In this document: positions 41,380-50,041 of the stretch, piece after piece
Layout: every line of letters starts with the position of its first letter
How positions within the stretch are numbered: position 1 is the first letter of the stretch
DNA from: Georgenia sp. EYE_87
GTDB taxonomy: Bacteria > Actinomycetota > Actinomycetes > Actinomycetales > Actinomycetaceae
Direction of reading: 5' to 3'
Assembly: GCF_023148685.1 (NCBI RefSeq)
Contig: NZ_JAHXNL010000001.1
Coordinates: 310,001 to 374,000, forward strand
DNA: 64,000 nucleotides
The notes under the pieces: model-generated
The model's database searches: none
What the model saw: only the letters and a program-made list of their open reading frames with translations
Told to the model about the DNA's origin: nothing
Program-made: the position numbers and the translations under genes

Positions 41380-43200
41380 ATGCCCAAGACGATCAACACA
41401 CCATCCCGACGCCGCGCCGACCACGGCCGCGGCCCGGCCTGGCGCCCGGTCGAGCACGACCACGTCGGGCCGCGGCGCGCCGACCTGACGACGGCCCCCG
41501 TGCTCCCTCGCCGCGTGCTGCGCGAGCGCGACCGCGCCGAGCAGCTCGCCAGCCTGGAGGTGGCGTCGCCCGACCGCCGCGACTGGGAGGCACGCCTGCA
41601 GGGCGTCGGACACGGCCAGCGGAACCTCGAGTCGCCGTCGCTGACGATGCTCGTCCTCCTCGCCACGATCGGCGTGCTCCTCTACGCCTCGTTCCTGCTA
41701 CGCCCCGAGAACTCCGGTGACCTGCTGCCCTGGCTGATCGTCATCGGCTGCGAGTCGGTCATGATGGGCCAGGTCCTCATCTCGCTGTGGACCCAGCTCT
41801 CCTCCACGCACAACCCGCGTGACTTCACCTTCAACGAGGCGAGCCGGAACCTCTTCGTCCCGGTCGACTGGGACCTCAACGCCCCGCTCGCCACGGACCA
41901 GATGCAGCTCGACGGCGTCCCGGTCACCGTCGACGTGTTCATCACCACGTACGGCGAGCCCGTCGAGACGATCCGTGCCACCGCGACCGCGGCGCGCTCC
42001 GTGCGCGGCAAGCACGAGACCTGGATCCTCGACGACGGCCGCTCCCCCGAGGTGGAGGCGCTCGCGGCGGAGCTCGGCGTCCACTACCTCACGCGCCCGG
42101 ACAACCTGGGCGCGAAGGCCGGGAACATCAACCACGCGCTCAGCAGGACGACGGGTGACTACTTCGTCATCCTCGACGCCGACTTCGTCCCGTCCCCGGA
42201 CCTGCTCGTCGAGACCATCCCGTTCTTCGCGCAGGAGAAGGTCGCGTTCGTCCAGACCCCGCAGGTCTACGGCAACATCCACAACTTCATCACCCGCGGC
42301 GCGGGCTATCTGCAGACGGTCTTCTACTCCCTCATCCAGCCGGGCAAGAACCGGTTCAACTCCGCGTTCTGCGTGGGGACGAACGTGGTGTTCTCCCGCG
42401 AGGCGATCGCGGAGATCGGTGGCATGTACACCCGGTCCAAGTCGGAGGACGTCTGGACCTCGATGAAGCTCCACGAGCTGGGCTGGCGCTCGGTCTACAT
42501 CCCCGACGTGCTCGCCGTCGGCGACACCCCGGAGACCATCGAGGCGTACACGAAGCAGCAGACCCGGTGGGCGACCGGCGCCTTCGAGATCCTCTTCCAG
42601 GCCAACCCGCTGGCGAACCGGCGGCTGTCCGTCGACCAGCGTCTTCAGTACTTCGGCACCGCCGGGTTCTACCTCGGCGGCCTGGTCACGTTCGCGCTGC
42701 TCCTGCTGCCGCCGCTGCAGATCTTCCTCGACCTCACCCCGATCGCGACCGACCTGCCGCTGTGGGAGTGGGCCCTGTACTACTCGGGCTTCTACCTCAT
42801 GCAGATCGTCGTGGCGACGTACACGATCGGCTCGTTCCGGTGGGAGACGCTGCTGCTGTCCACCGTGTCGTTCCCGATGTACATCCGCGCGATGGCCAAC
42901 GCCCTCCTGGGGCGGGACCGCGCCTGGCACGTCACCGGGCGCGCCGGGCAGGCGGCGTCGCCGTTCAACTACATCGTCCCCCAGATGCTGATGTTCCTCG
43001 CGCTCGTCGTGACCTCCGTCGTCGGCTTCTGGAAGGCCGAGTGGAGCTCGACCATCACGATCGCGCTGCTGTGGAACACGGCGAACGCCGCCGCGCTGGC
43101 GGTCTTCCTCGGCATCGCCGTCCGTGAGGCCTCCGCCCTGCGCCGTGCCCAGCGACCCACCCCGCCCGCCCACGTCGCCGCCCCGGCGCGCGTGGCCTGA
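41380..43200 (+). CDS. Cellulose-synthase-like family 2 glycosyltransferase
   Basis: A 606-residue processive GT2. After a basic cytoplasmic leader come two transmembrane helices (about 85-130), then the catalytic domain: FITTYGEP and WILDDGR (first Asp region, about 205-220), VILDADFVPSPDLL (DxD, about 264-270), KSEDVWTSMKLHELGWRSVY (the ED of the acceptor site, about 352) and QQTRWATG (QxxRW, about 393-397). Four to six further helices follow. This is the BcsA/CrdS architecture for synthesis and extrusion of a beta-glycan, but no PilZ domain is present. The downstream GH81 gene makes a beta-1,3-glucan product attractive (inference). The ATG has GAGG at good spacing. Confidence 0.9.
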   Translation: MPKTINTPSRRRADHGRGPAWRPVEHDHVGPRRADLTTAPVLPRRVLRERDRAEQLASLEVASPDRRDWEARLQGVGHGQRNLESPSLTMLVLLATIGVLLYASFLLRPENSGDLLPWLIVIGCESVMMGQVLISLWTQLSSTHNPRDFTFNEASRNLFVPVDWDLNAPLATDQMQLDGVPVTVDVFITTYGEPVETIRATATAARSVRGKHETWILDDGRSPEVEALAAELGVHYLTRPDNLGAKAGNINHALSRTTGDYFVILDADFVPSPDLLVETIPFFAQEKVAFVQTPQVYGNIHNFITRGAGYLQTVFYSLIQPGKNRFNSAFCVGTNVVFSREAIAEIGGMYTRSKSEDVWTSMKLHELGWRSVYIPDVLAVGDTPETIEAYTKQQTRWATGAFEILFQANPLANRRLSVDQRLQYFGTAGFYLGGLVTFALLLLPPLQIFLDLTPIATDLPLWEWALYYSGFYLMQIVVATYTIGSFRWETLLLSTVSFPMYIRAMANALLGRDRAWHVTGRAGQAASPFNYIVPQMLMFLALVVTSVVGFWKAEWSSTITIALLWNTANAAALAVFLGIAVREASALRRAQRPTPPAHVAAPARVA

Positions 43201-43210
43201 GAGGACCCCC

Positions 43211-43942
43211 GTGAATCTCCGCCGCCTCGTCTCCCTGCTCCTCGGTTCCGCCGTCATCCTCGGGCTCGGTGGGATCGGCCTCGTCTACACCTACGGCCGC
43301 GCCCACACCATCAACGCCGTCGAGGCGACCGTCGAGACCGACGTCTCCACCGTCGGCACCCCGTTCGCCGGTCACATCCAGTCGCTCGAGGTCCACGCCG
43401 GGGACCGCGTCACCGCCGGCGAGGAGATCGCCCGCGTGCAGAGCCCGAGCCTCGAGCAGTCCCTCGAGACCGGCTTCCCCGAGGAGGGCCTCGGCTACCG
43501 CATCGACGGCGACGACGTCATCGTCCTCGCCGCCACCGCGGACGGCGTCGTCGGCAGCACCGAGCTCGCCGTCGGCTCGTTCGTCACCGCCAACACGCAG
43601 ATCGCCGCGATCGAGGTGGAGGGCACCACGCGGGTGAAGGCGAAGGTGCCGATGAGCGCGTCGGACTTCGCGCGCCTCCCGGCCGGCTCCCCCATGACGG
43701 CCAGGCTGCCCGACAGCACCGAGGTCGCCACCGAGGTCTACGAGGTCCAGTTCGAGGAGACCGAGAGCGGCGACTCGATCGCCGTCGTGCGGGGCCGTAG
43801 CCCGGAGCTGGCCACGGCCGGCACCTTCACCAACGGCGCTCCGGTCACCGCGCACGTCCAGCTGGACGACGCCGAGGGCCTCGGCTCGTGGGCCGCCCGT
43901 CAGCTCGCCGAGCTCATCACGCCGAGCGGCGCCACGATCTGA
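43211..43942 (+). CDS. Membrane-fusion/HlyD-like protein with lipoyl-type domain
   Basis: A 243-residue protein with one N-terminal transmembrane helix (LVSLLLGSAVILGLGGIGLVYTYG). A biotinyl/lipoyl-like hairpin follows (VGTPFAGHIQSLEVHAGDRV and TAGEEIARVQS). A second similar strand set reads ADGVVGSTELAVGSFVTANT and QIAAIEVEG, then a beta-barrel-like end. This is the minimal core of membrane fusion proteins, and resembles the extracytoplasmic part of Alg44 in alginate export. The GTG, preceded by GAGAGGA, lies 10 bases after the GT2 stop. It probably partners the GT2 in polymer translocation. Confidence 0.78.
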   Translation: MNLRRLVSLLLGSAVILGLGGIGLVYTYGRAHTINAVEATVETDVSTVGTPFAGHIQSLEVHAGDRVTAGEEIARVQSPSLEQSLETGFPEEGLGYRIDGDDVIVLAATADGVVGSTELAVGSFVTANTQIAAIEVEGTTRVKAKVPMSASDFARLPAGSPMTARLPDSTEVATEVYEVQFEETESGDSIAVVRGRSPELATAGTFTNGAPVTAHVQLDDAEGLGSWAARQLAELITPSGATI

Positions 43943-44022
43943 CACCCGCCGGCCCCACCGGGGCGGCGATCGCGGTCGACCACCGCACCCCGCCCACGCA
44001 CGCACACCACCTCTGGAGCTAT

Positions 44023-46002
44023 GTGACAGTCCGCCGCATGACCACCCTGCTCGCCTCCGCCGTCGTGCTCGCCGGCTGCACCCAGCCCGCCGACGGTGGC
44101 GCCTCGACCGAGGAGCCCACCGCGGCGTCCGCGGTCGACGCCACGGCCGCGAGCCTGCCCACGACGTCCGGCCCGTTCGACGGCGAGGTGGCAGTCGCCG
44201 ACGGCGTGCTGCCGCCCACGAACTCCTGGCTCGCACCCGCGGTCTTCGCGCCGGCGGACCGGCCGGTGTTCACCGGGACGCTGAGCGTGCGGCTCCAGGC
44301 CGACGGGCTCGGACTCGGCCTGCCCGAGCCGCAGGCGTCGGACGGCATCCTCATGGGCGCCCACCCGGACCACGTCCAGCTGGACCTGCCCGCCGACGAC
44401 TACGTGCTCGAGCGGGTCGACGAGCTCTCCGGCACGTTCGCCTACCGCCAGGACGGGCAGACCACCGGCCGGGTCACGATGGCCGAGGGCTGGCCGTATC
44501 TCGCGTATGCGGCCGCCACCGCCCAGACGATCCAGCTGCCCGCCTCGACGGTCGCCGCGGACGGCGGGGCGAGCGCCGAGGTCGGCGGGATCATCTACCG
44601 CTTCGTCACCGACGGCTCGCTCTCCGGCACCACGCTGGACCTCGTTGAGGGCGGCTCGCTCGTCGTCCACGCCGAGCCCGCCGGCGCCTCCGAGGCCGAC
44701 CGCGCGGCCCTGCTCGCCGGCGCGGTCCCGCTCTCGGGGACCGACGTCGCGTACGCCGTCGCGGACGGGCGGGCGACCACGACCCTCACCTACGAGACAG
44801 GTGGCGCGCCGACCGTGGTCGCGTCCCTGCCGCACCAGGAGACGACGACCGACGGCGAGCCGCTCGCCGCGACCGTCCCGTCCGTCCACGGCGACCTCGC
44901 TCTGGCCACCGGGAACGAGGCGACGTTCGCCGTCACCGCCCGGGAGCCCGTGCCCGAGCTCGACCTCGGGAACCTCGACGACGCCGAGCGGGCCCGGGTG
45001 ACCGAGCAGCTGCGCACCGACGTCGCCTCCGTGTCGTTCGACGCCCCGGACAGCTACTACGCCGGGAAGCAGCTCCAGCGCGCGAGCCAGCTCTACCAGC
45101 TCGCGACCGGCCTCGGCCTGGCCGACGAGGCGGCGGCGCTCAAGGGGCAGATGGTCGGCGAGCTCGACAAGTGGTTCGACCCGGAGGGGTGCGCCACCCG
45201 CGCCGAGCGCTGCTTCGCCTACGACGACACGCTCAAGGGCCTCGTGGGCATGGAGCCGTCGTACGGGTCCGACGAGTTCAACGACCACCACTTCCACTAC
45301 GGCCACATGCTGTACGCGCTCGGGGTGCTCGCGGCCGAGGACCCGGCGCTCGGGGAGCGGTACGCCACGGTCGCCGACGCCGTCGCCCACGACATCGCCG
45401 CCCCGGAGCAGACCGAGGCGTTCCCGCAGCGGCGCGCGTTCGACGACTGGTGGGGCCACTCGTGGGCGTCCGGCACGGCGCCCTTCGGGGACGGCAACAA
45501 CCAGGAGTCCTCCTCCGAGGCCGTCAACGCGTGGGCCGGCCTCGCCCTGTGGGCGGACGCGTCCGGCCAGGCGGGCATGGCCGAGCAGGCCCGGTGGATG
45601 CTCGCGAACGAGACGGCGACCGCCCTGGAGTACTGGGTGGCCCCCGAGCTGCCCGCCGAGTTCGGGCACAGCAGCGTCGGCATCAACTGGCAGGGCAAGC
45701 GGGACTTCGCGACGTTCTTCAACGCCGACCCATCCGCCGTGGTCGGCATCCAGCTCATCCCGATGAGCCCGACCCATGCCGTTTATCTCGCCGAGGAGCC
45801 CGAGGCGGTGCAGACGATGGTCGAGGCGGCGGTGCCCGACGGCGACCCGGTCGGGCGCGCTCTCGTCGACTACGTGATCATGGCCCAGGCGCTGACGGAC
45901 CCGGTGCGGGCCGCCGCGATGCTCGAGCGACTTCCCGCGGAGCAGGTCGACAACGGCAACTCGCCGTCGTACCTGACCGCTTTCGTCCTCAGTCAGGGGT
46001 GA
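44023..46002 (+). CDS. GH81 family endo-beta-1,3-glucanase lipoprotein
   Basis: A 659-residue secreted lipoprotein (MTTLLASAVVLAGC lipobox). The N-terminal beta-domain (NSWLAPAVFAPAD, DGILMGAHPDHVQL) leads to the catalytic helical domain with FNDHHFHYGHML (about residue 418) and GNNQESSSEAVNAW (about 490), the two most conserved GH81 segments, which include the catalytic acidic residues. WWGHSWASG and GINWQGKRDFATFF are also family-typical. GH81 cleaves beta-1,3-glucan (laminarin, curdlan). GTG at 44023 follows a GGAG; ATG at 44038 is the alternative. It could trim or release the polymer made by the upstream GT2, or digest foreign glucan. Confidence 0.92.
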   Translation: MTVRRMTTLLASAVVLAGCTQPADGGASTEEPTAASAVDATAASLPTTSGPFDGEVAVADGVLPPTNSWLAPAVFAPADRPVFTGTLSVRLQADGLGLGLPEPQASDGILMGAHPDHVQLDLPADDYVLERVDELSGTFAYRQDGQTTGRVTMAEGWPYLAYAAATAQTIQLPASTVAADGGASAEVGGIIYRFVTDGSLSGTTLDLVEGGSLVVHAEPAGASEADRAALLAGAVPLSGTDVAYAVADGRATTTLTYETGGAPTVVASLPHQETTTDGEPLAATVPSVHGDLALATGNEATFAVTAREPVPELDLGNLDDAERARVTEQLRTDVASVSFDAPDSYYAGKQLQRASQLYQLATGLGLADEAAALKGQMVGELDKWFDPEGCATRAERCFAYDDTLKGLVGMEPSYGSDEFNDHHFHYGHMLYALGVLAAEDPALGERYATVADAVAHDIAAPEQTEAFPQRRAFDDWWGHSWASGTAPFGDGNNQESSSEAVNAWAGLALWADASGQAGMAEQARWMLANETATALEYWVAPELPAEFGHSSVGINWQGKRDFATFFNADPSAVVGIQLIPMSPTHAVYLAEEPEAVQTMVEAAVPDGDPVGRALVDYVIMAQALTDPVRAAAMLERLPAEQVDNGNSPSYLTAFVLSQG

Positions 46003-46011
46003 ACCGCCAGG

Positions 46012-46053
46012 CCGCGCGGGGCTCGTGAGCAGCGGCTCACGGGCCCCGCGCGG
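46012..46053 (+). terminator. Strong 19-bp hairpin ending the GT2-MFP-GH81 unit
   Basis: The arm at 46012-46030 pairs with 46035-46053 through 19 positions (one G-U wobble) around an AGCG loop, then TCGTTGT. It starts 10 bases after the GH81 stop. Confidence 0.88.
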
Positions 46054-46250
46054 TCGTTGTGCGTGAGGTCACGGGTACCTGACCTGCCGTTCCGCGCACC
46101 GGGCCGGTACGCTGGGGTCTCCTGGAGTGCACGTCACCGCCCAGGCCCCAGCGGAAGTTGTCGCATCTCGTCCGGGCCTCACACGAGCGGAACGGTGCTT
46201 CGCCGTCCTGGCGTCGTCACCCACACTCCGCCTCGTGAAACGGGTTTCAT
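46054..46250 (+). other. Leader region of the DEAD-box helicase gene
   Basis: The 197 bases between the GH81 terminator and the helicase start contain a TACGCT -10-like hexamer near 46111 and no gene. This would give a leader of about 130 bases. Cold-inducible helicases often have long regulated leaders, but no specific element was recognised. Confidence 0.4.
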
Positions 46251-48296
46251 TTGACCACCCCTGTGACCGACCACGCCCCCGCACGCCTCGCCGAGGACGG
46301 CCCCGCCCCTGACGAACTGGTCGCCGCCGCGTCCGACGAGCGCATCGCCGACGCACCTGCCGACTTCGTCGAGCCCATCGCCGACGACGCCCCCGCCGCC
46401 GACGACGCCCCCGCCGCGGACGAGCCGCCCGCTGCGGACGAGCCGCCCGCTGCGGTCGAGGCCCCTGCGGCGCCGACGCGCACGTTCGCCGACCTGGGGC
46501 TGCCGGCCGACCTCCTCTCCGCGATCGAGGACCTCGGCTTCACCACGCCCACCGACATCCAGGCTGAAGCCATCCCGGTGCTGCTCTCCGGGCGCGACGT
46601 CGTCGGCATCGCCCAGACGGGCACCGGCAAGACCGCGGCGTTCGGTCTGCCGCTGCTCGAGGCGGTCGACCCCTCCGAGCGTTCGGTCCAGGCCCTCGTG
46701 CTGACCCCCACCCGCGAGCTCGCGATGCAGGTGGCCGACGCCGTCGCCTCCTTCGCGCACCGCACCAAGAACCTCACCGTTCTCCCCGTCTACGGCGGGT
46801 CCAGCTACGTGCCCCAGCTGCGGGCGCTGAAGGACGGCGCCCAGGTGGTCGTCGGTACGCCGGGGCGGGTCATGGACCTCATCGAGCGCGGCAGCCTCAA
46901 GCTCGGCGGCGTGCGCTTCCTCGTCCTCGACGAGGCCGACGAGATGCTCCGCATGGGCTTCGCCGAGGACGTCGAGCAGATCGCCTCCCACGTGCCGCAC
47001 GAGCGCCGCACCGCGCTCTTCTCCGCCACCATGCCGGCCGCCATCAAGCGCGTCGCCGCCACTCACCTCACCGACCCGGTCCGGGTCGCCGTCACCCGAC
47101 CGGCGTCGACCGTCGCGACGGTCCGCCAGACCTACGCCGTCGTGCCGTTCAAGCACAAGACCGGTGCGCTCGCCCGCGTCCTGGCCACCACGGAGGCCGA
47201 CGCCGCCATCGTCTTCGTCCGCACCAAGGGCACCGTCGAGGACGTCACGATCGAGCTGTCGGCGCGGGGCATCTCCGCGGCCGGCCTCTCCGGCGACGTG
47301 GCGCAGAAGGAGCGCGAGAAGCTCGTCGAACGCCTCCGCTCCGGCGGCCTGGACGTCCTCGTGGCCACCGACGTCGCCGCCCGCGGCCTGGACGTCGAGC
47401 GCATCGGCCTGGTCGTCAACTTCGACGTCCCGCGCGAGAACGACGCCTACGTCCACCGCATCGGCCGCACCGGCCGCGCCGGCCGGACCGGCACCGCGCT
47501 GACCTTCCTCACCCCGCGCGAGCGCGGCCGCCTCTTCCAGATCGAGAAGGCGACCGGCTCCTCCCTCGAGGAGGTGGCGATCCCCACCCCGGCCGACGTC
47601 TCCGCCCACAAGGCCAAGCAGCTCTTCACCCAGGTCACCGCACGTCAGGCGGCCGGCCGCCTCGACATGTACCGAAAGGCGATCAACGCCCACCTCGAGG
47701 AGACCGGCGCCGACCTGCTCGAGCTCACCGCCACCCTGGTCGCCCTCGCCGTCGGCGACGACGGTCCGCGCCACCGCGACGCGGAGGACGGCGAGAGCCG
47801 CCCGCGCGTGCGGCGCGAGGAGCAGGTCGACGACGACGGCGCGTTCGTGGCCGCTCGCTTCGACGAGGGCTTCGCCCCGCGTGACTCCCGTGGCCCCGCC
47901 GAGCGTGGCGGGCGCCGCCCCCGGGTGGCGGGCACGCGCTACCGCGTCGAGGTCGGGCACAAGGACGGCGTCCAGCCGGGTGCCATCGTCGGTGCGATCA
48001 CCGGCGAGGGCGGCCTGCGCGGCTCCGACCTGGGCAAGATCGACATATTCCCCAGCTTCTCGCTGGTCGAGATCAGCGGCGAGATGACCCCCGAGACCAC
48101 GCGCCGGATCGGTGCGGCACGGGTGGCCGGCCGGCCCCTGCGCATCCGGCCGGACGAGGGGCCGCGCGGGGCCGGCGACCGCCGTGGCTCCGACCGCAAG
48201 CCGTTGCGCGCCAAGCGCCTCACCTCGGGTGCCGGCGAGCACCACGCGGAGCGCCCGTACCGGTCCTCGCGGCCCGCGGGCCGACGCTCGTACTGA
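46251..48296 (+). CDS. DEAD-box ATP-dependent RNA helicase with DbpA-type RNA-binding domain
   Basis: A 681-residue CsdA/DeaD-like helicase. An acidic leader with repeated DDAPAA/DEPPAA units precedes the core: GIAQTGTGKTAAFG (motif I, about 117-130), PTRELAMQV, VLDEADEMLRMGF (motif II), SATMP, ATDVAARGLDVERI and HRIGRTGRAGR. Near the C terminus, YRVEVGHKDGVQPGAIVGAI and LGKIDIFPSFSLVEI form the DbpA RNA-recognition fold. Such helicases remodel rRNA and mRNA during growth in the cold. The TTG at 46251 opens the frame; a GTG at 46263 is equally possible. Confidence 0.92.
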   Translation: MTTPVTDHAPARLAEDGPAPDELVAAASDERIADAPADFVEPIADDAPAADDAPAADEPPAADEPPAAVEAPAAPTRTFADLGLPADLLSAIEDLGFTTPTDIQAEAIPVLLSGRDVVGIAQTGTGKTAAFGLPLLEAVDPSERSVQALVLTPTRELAMQVADAVASFAHRTKNLTVLPVYGGSSYVPQLRALKDGAQVVVGTPGRVMDLIERGSLKLGGVRFLVLDEADEMLRMGFAEDVEQIASHVPHERRTALFSATMPAAIKRVAATHLTDPVRVAVTRPASTVATVRQTYAVVPFKHKTGALARVLATTEADAAIVFVRTKGTVEDVTIELSARGISAAGLSGDVAQKEREKLVERLRSGGLDVLVATDVAARGLDVERIGLVVNFDVPRENDAYVHRIGRTGRAGRTGTALTFLTPRERGRLFQIEKATGSSLEEVAIPTPADVSAHKAKQLFTQVTARQAAGRLDMYRKAINAHLEETGADLLELTATLVALAVGDDGPRHRDAEDGESRPRVRREEQVDDDGAFVAARFDEGFAPRDSRGPAERGGRRPRVAGTRYRVEVGHKDGVQPGAIVGAITGEGGLRGSDLGKIDIFPSFSLVEISGEMTPETTRRIGAARVAGRPLRIRPDEGPRGAGDRRGSDRKPLRAKRLTSGAGEHHAERPYRSSRPAGRRSY

Positions 48297-48301
48297 GCAC
48301 C

Positions 48302-48342
48302 CGCCGGGCACGGCGCGCCCGCCAGACACGGCGCGCCCGCTG
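48302..48342. repeat. 18-bp duplication after the helicase gene
   Basis: CACGGCGCGCCCGC occurs twice with an 18-base period between the helicase stop and the terminator. Confidence 0.75.
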
Positions 48343-48358
48343 ACACCGCACGACTGAC

Positions 48359-48403
48359 GAGGTCGCCGATCTGGTCGCTGCCCGCGACCGGATCGGCGAC
48401 CTC
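48359..48403. terminator. Bidirectional terminator between the helicase and the dynamin-like gene
   Basis: GAGGTCGCCGATC (48359-48371) pairs perfectly with GATCGGCGACCTC (48391-48403). Inside, GGTCGC pairs with GCGACC around TGCCC, so the hairpin is almost continuous. It lies between two convergent genes (stops at 48296 and 48422). Confidence 0.9.
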
Positions 48404-48421
48404 GCTGTCTGTCCCGGCTGA

Positions 48422-50041
48422 CTACCCGGCCAGCGCGGTGACCGTCCGGCGGAACGTGACGAACTCGCCGAGCTGCTCCTCCAGCGGCGCGACGATCTGC
48501 TCGCGCACCGTCACGTCCACCAGGGCCCGCAGCCGCTGGTCCACCCGTCGGGCGCGCCGGCGAGCGCCGAGGCGTGCCATGACGGAGCCGAGCAGCGCCA
48601 GCAGCAGCCCGGCGAGCAGCCCGCCCACCAGCAGCGTGGTGGGCCACGGCACGGGGCCGGCCATCGGGGTGACCGGCTCCGGCAGCCGCAGGTACGCCAT
48701 CCCGGCGAGGACCCCGAGCCACCCCGCGCCGACAACCGCGGCCGCCAGGAACAGCCACTGCAGCGCGCCCAGGACGCCCCACCAGGCGGGGCGGCGGGTC
48801 TGCTCGAGCTCCGCGCCGGCGATGCGCTGGTCGAGCGAGTCGACGAGCCCGGGGATGCGCGCCTCGACGTCCTGGAGGACGTCGTCGCGCCACGCGCCCG
48901 GCAGCTGCGTCGTCGACGTGGCGACGAGCGCGTGGGCCGCGGACCGCACCGCGGCCTCTTGGACGGGGGTCGGGCCCGGGAGCGAGGTCCGGGTCAGCGA
49001 GCCGTCGTCGCGGGCGGTGTCGAGGTGCAGGCGGCGCATCGGGTCCGGCCGCAGGCGCGAGAGCCAACGCACCGGCGGCCAGCCCACCCGGGCACGGGCC
49101 GCCCGCACGTACGAGCCGCGCACCGCCTCGCGGACGGCGTCGACGCCCGCTGCCTGGGCCGCGGAGGCGCTGAGGCGGGCCGCGGCGCGGTCCCCGACCT
49201 CGACGGGCGCGCCGTCGCCCTCGATCTCGGCGGCGCGGGCAAGCTCGGCCGCGCTGGTCCGCACGTCCGCGGCCAGGCGCAGCTGGGCAGCGCGGGTGGT
49301 CGCCGCGACGGCGGTGATCCGGTCCCGGAGCTCGCCGACCCCTTCGCCGGTACGCGCTGAGACGGCCAGCACCTCCACCCCCGTGAGCCCGTCGCGGGCG
49401 AGGATCCCGGCCAGGTCCCGCAGCACGCCGGCGCGCTCGCCCGGGGCGAGCGTGTCGACCTGGTTGAGCACCACGAGGGTCACGTCCGCGTGGGCGGCCA
49501 TCGGGGCGAGGTAGTCGCGGTGGACCACCGCGTCGGCGTACTTCTGCGGGTCCAGCACCCACACCAGGACGTCCACCGTCCCGGCCATGCGCCCCGCGAT
49601 GCGGCGGTGCTCCCGGGCGGTGGAGTCGATGTCCGGCAGGTCGAGCAGCACGAGCCCGTCGAGCTCACCCGGACCGGTCGCCCGGGTCCGCTCCGGCACG
49701 TCGAGCCAGTCGAGGAGCTCGGCGGCGTCGTCCTCGCCCCACACGGCGGCCAGCGGCCGGGTGGTGGTGGGCCGGCGGGCGGCCGCCCGGGCCACCTGCC
49801 GCCCGACGAGCGCGTTGAACAGCGTGGACTTCCCGGACCCCGTCGCCCCGAGGAGGGCGACGACGGTGCGTCCGGCGGCGAGGTTCTGGCGCTGCGCGGC
49901 GCGCTGGACGAGGGACTGCGCGCGCTCGAGTGCGGCGGCCGGCAGGTGGCCGGCGGCGACCTCGGCCGCCTCGCGCAGCTTGTCGAGATCCTCGGGCAGG
50001 CTCGCGACCGGGTCCGCCCGGCGGCGGCGCAGGAGGCTCAC
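48422..50041 (-). CDS. Dynamin-like GTPase, second of a tandem pair
   Basis: A 539-residue protein. G1 is LLGATGSGKSTLFN (P-loop 65-72), G3 DLPDIDS, and G4 LNQVDTL. A helical middle follows. Near the C terminus two transmembrane helices (WLFLAAAVVGAGWLGVLAGMA and LLVGGLLAGLLLALLGSVMA) flank a short loop, then a basic coiled end. The layout fits bacterial dynamin-like or YfjP-type membrane GTPases. The GTG overlaps the stop of the upstream GTPase gene by four bases, so the two are made together and may heteromerise, like Streptomyces DynA/DynB or mycobacterial IniA/IniC (analogy, not shown). Confidence 0.83.
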   Translation of the reverse strand: MSLLRRRRADPVASLPEDLDKLREAAEVAAGHLPAAALERAQSLVQRAAQRQNLAAGRTVVALLGATGSGKSTLFNALVGRQVARAAARRPTTTRPLAAVWGEDDAAELLDWLDVPERTRATGPGELDGLVLLDLPDIDSTAREHRRIAGRMAGTVDVLVWVLDPQKYADAVVHRDYLAPMAAHADVTLVVLNQVDTLAPGERAGVLRDLAGILARDGLTGVEVLAVSARTGEGVGELRDRITAVAATTRAAQLRLAADVRTSAAELARAAEIEGDGAPVEVGDRAAARLSASAAQAAGVDAVREAVRGSYVRAARARVGWPPVRWLSRLRPDPMRRLHLDTARDDGSLTRTSLPGPTPVQEAAVRSAAHALVATSTTQLPGAWRDDVLQDVEARIPGLVDSLDQRIAGAELEQTRRPAWWGVLGALQWLFLAAAVVGAGWLGVLAGMAYLRLPEPVTPMAGPVPWPTTLLVGGLLAGLLLALLGSVMARLGARRRARRVDQRLRALVDVTVREQIVAPLEEQLGEFVTFRRTVTALAG

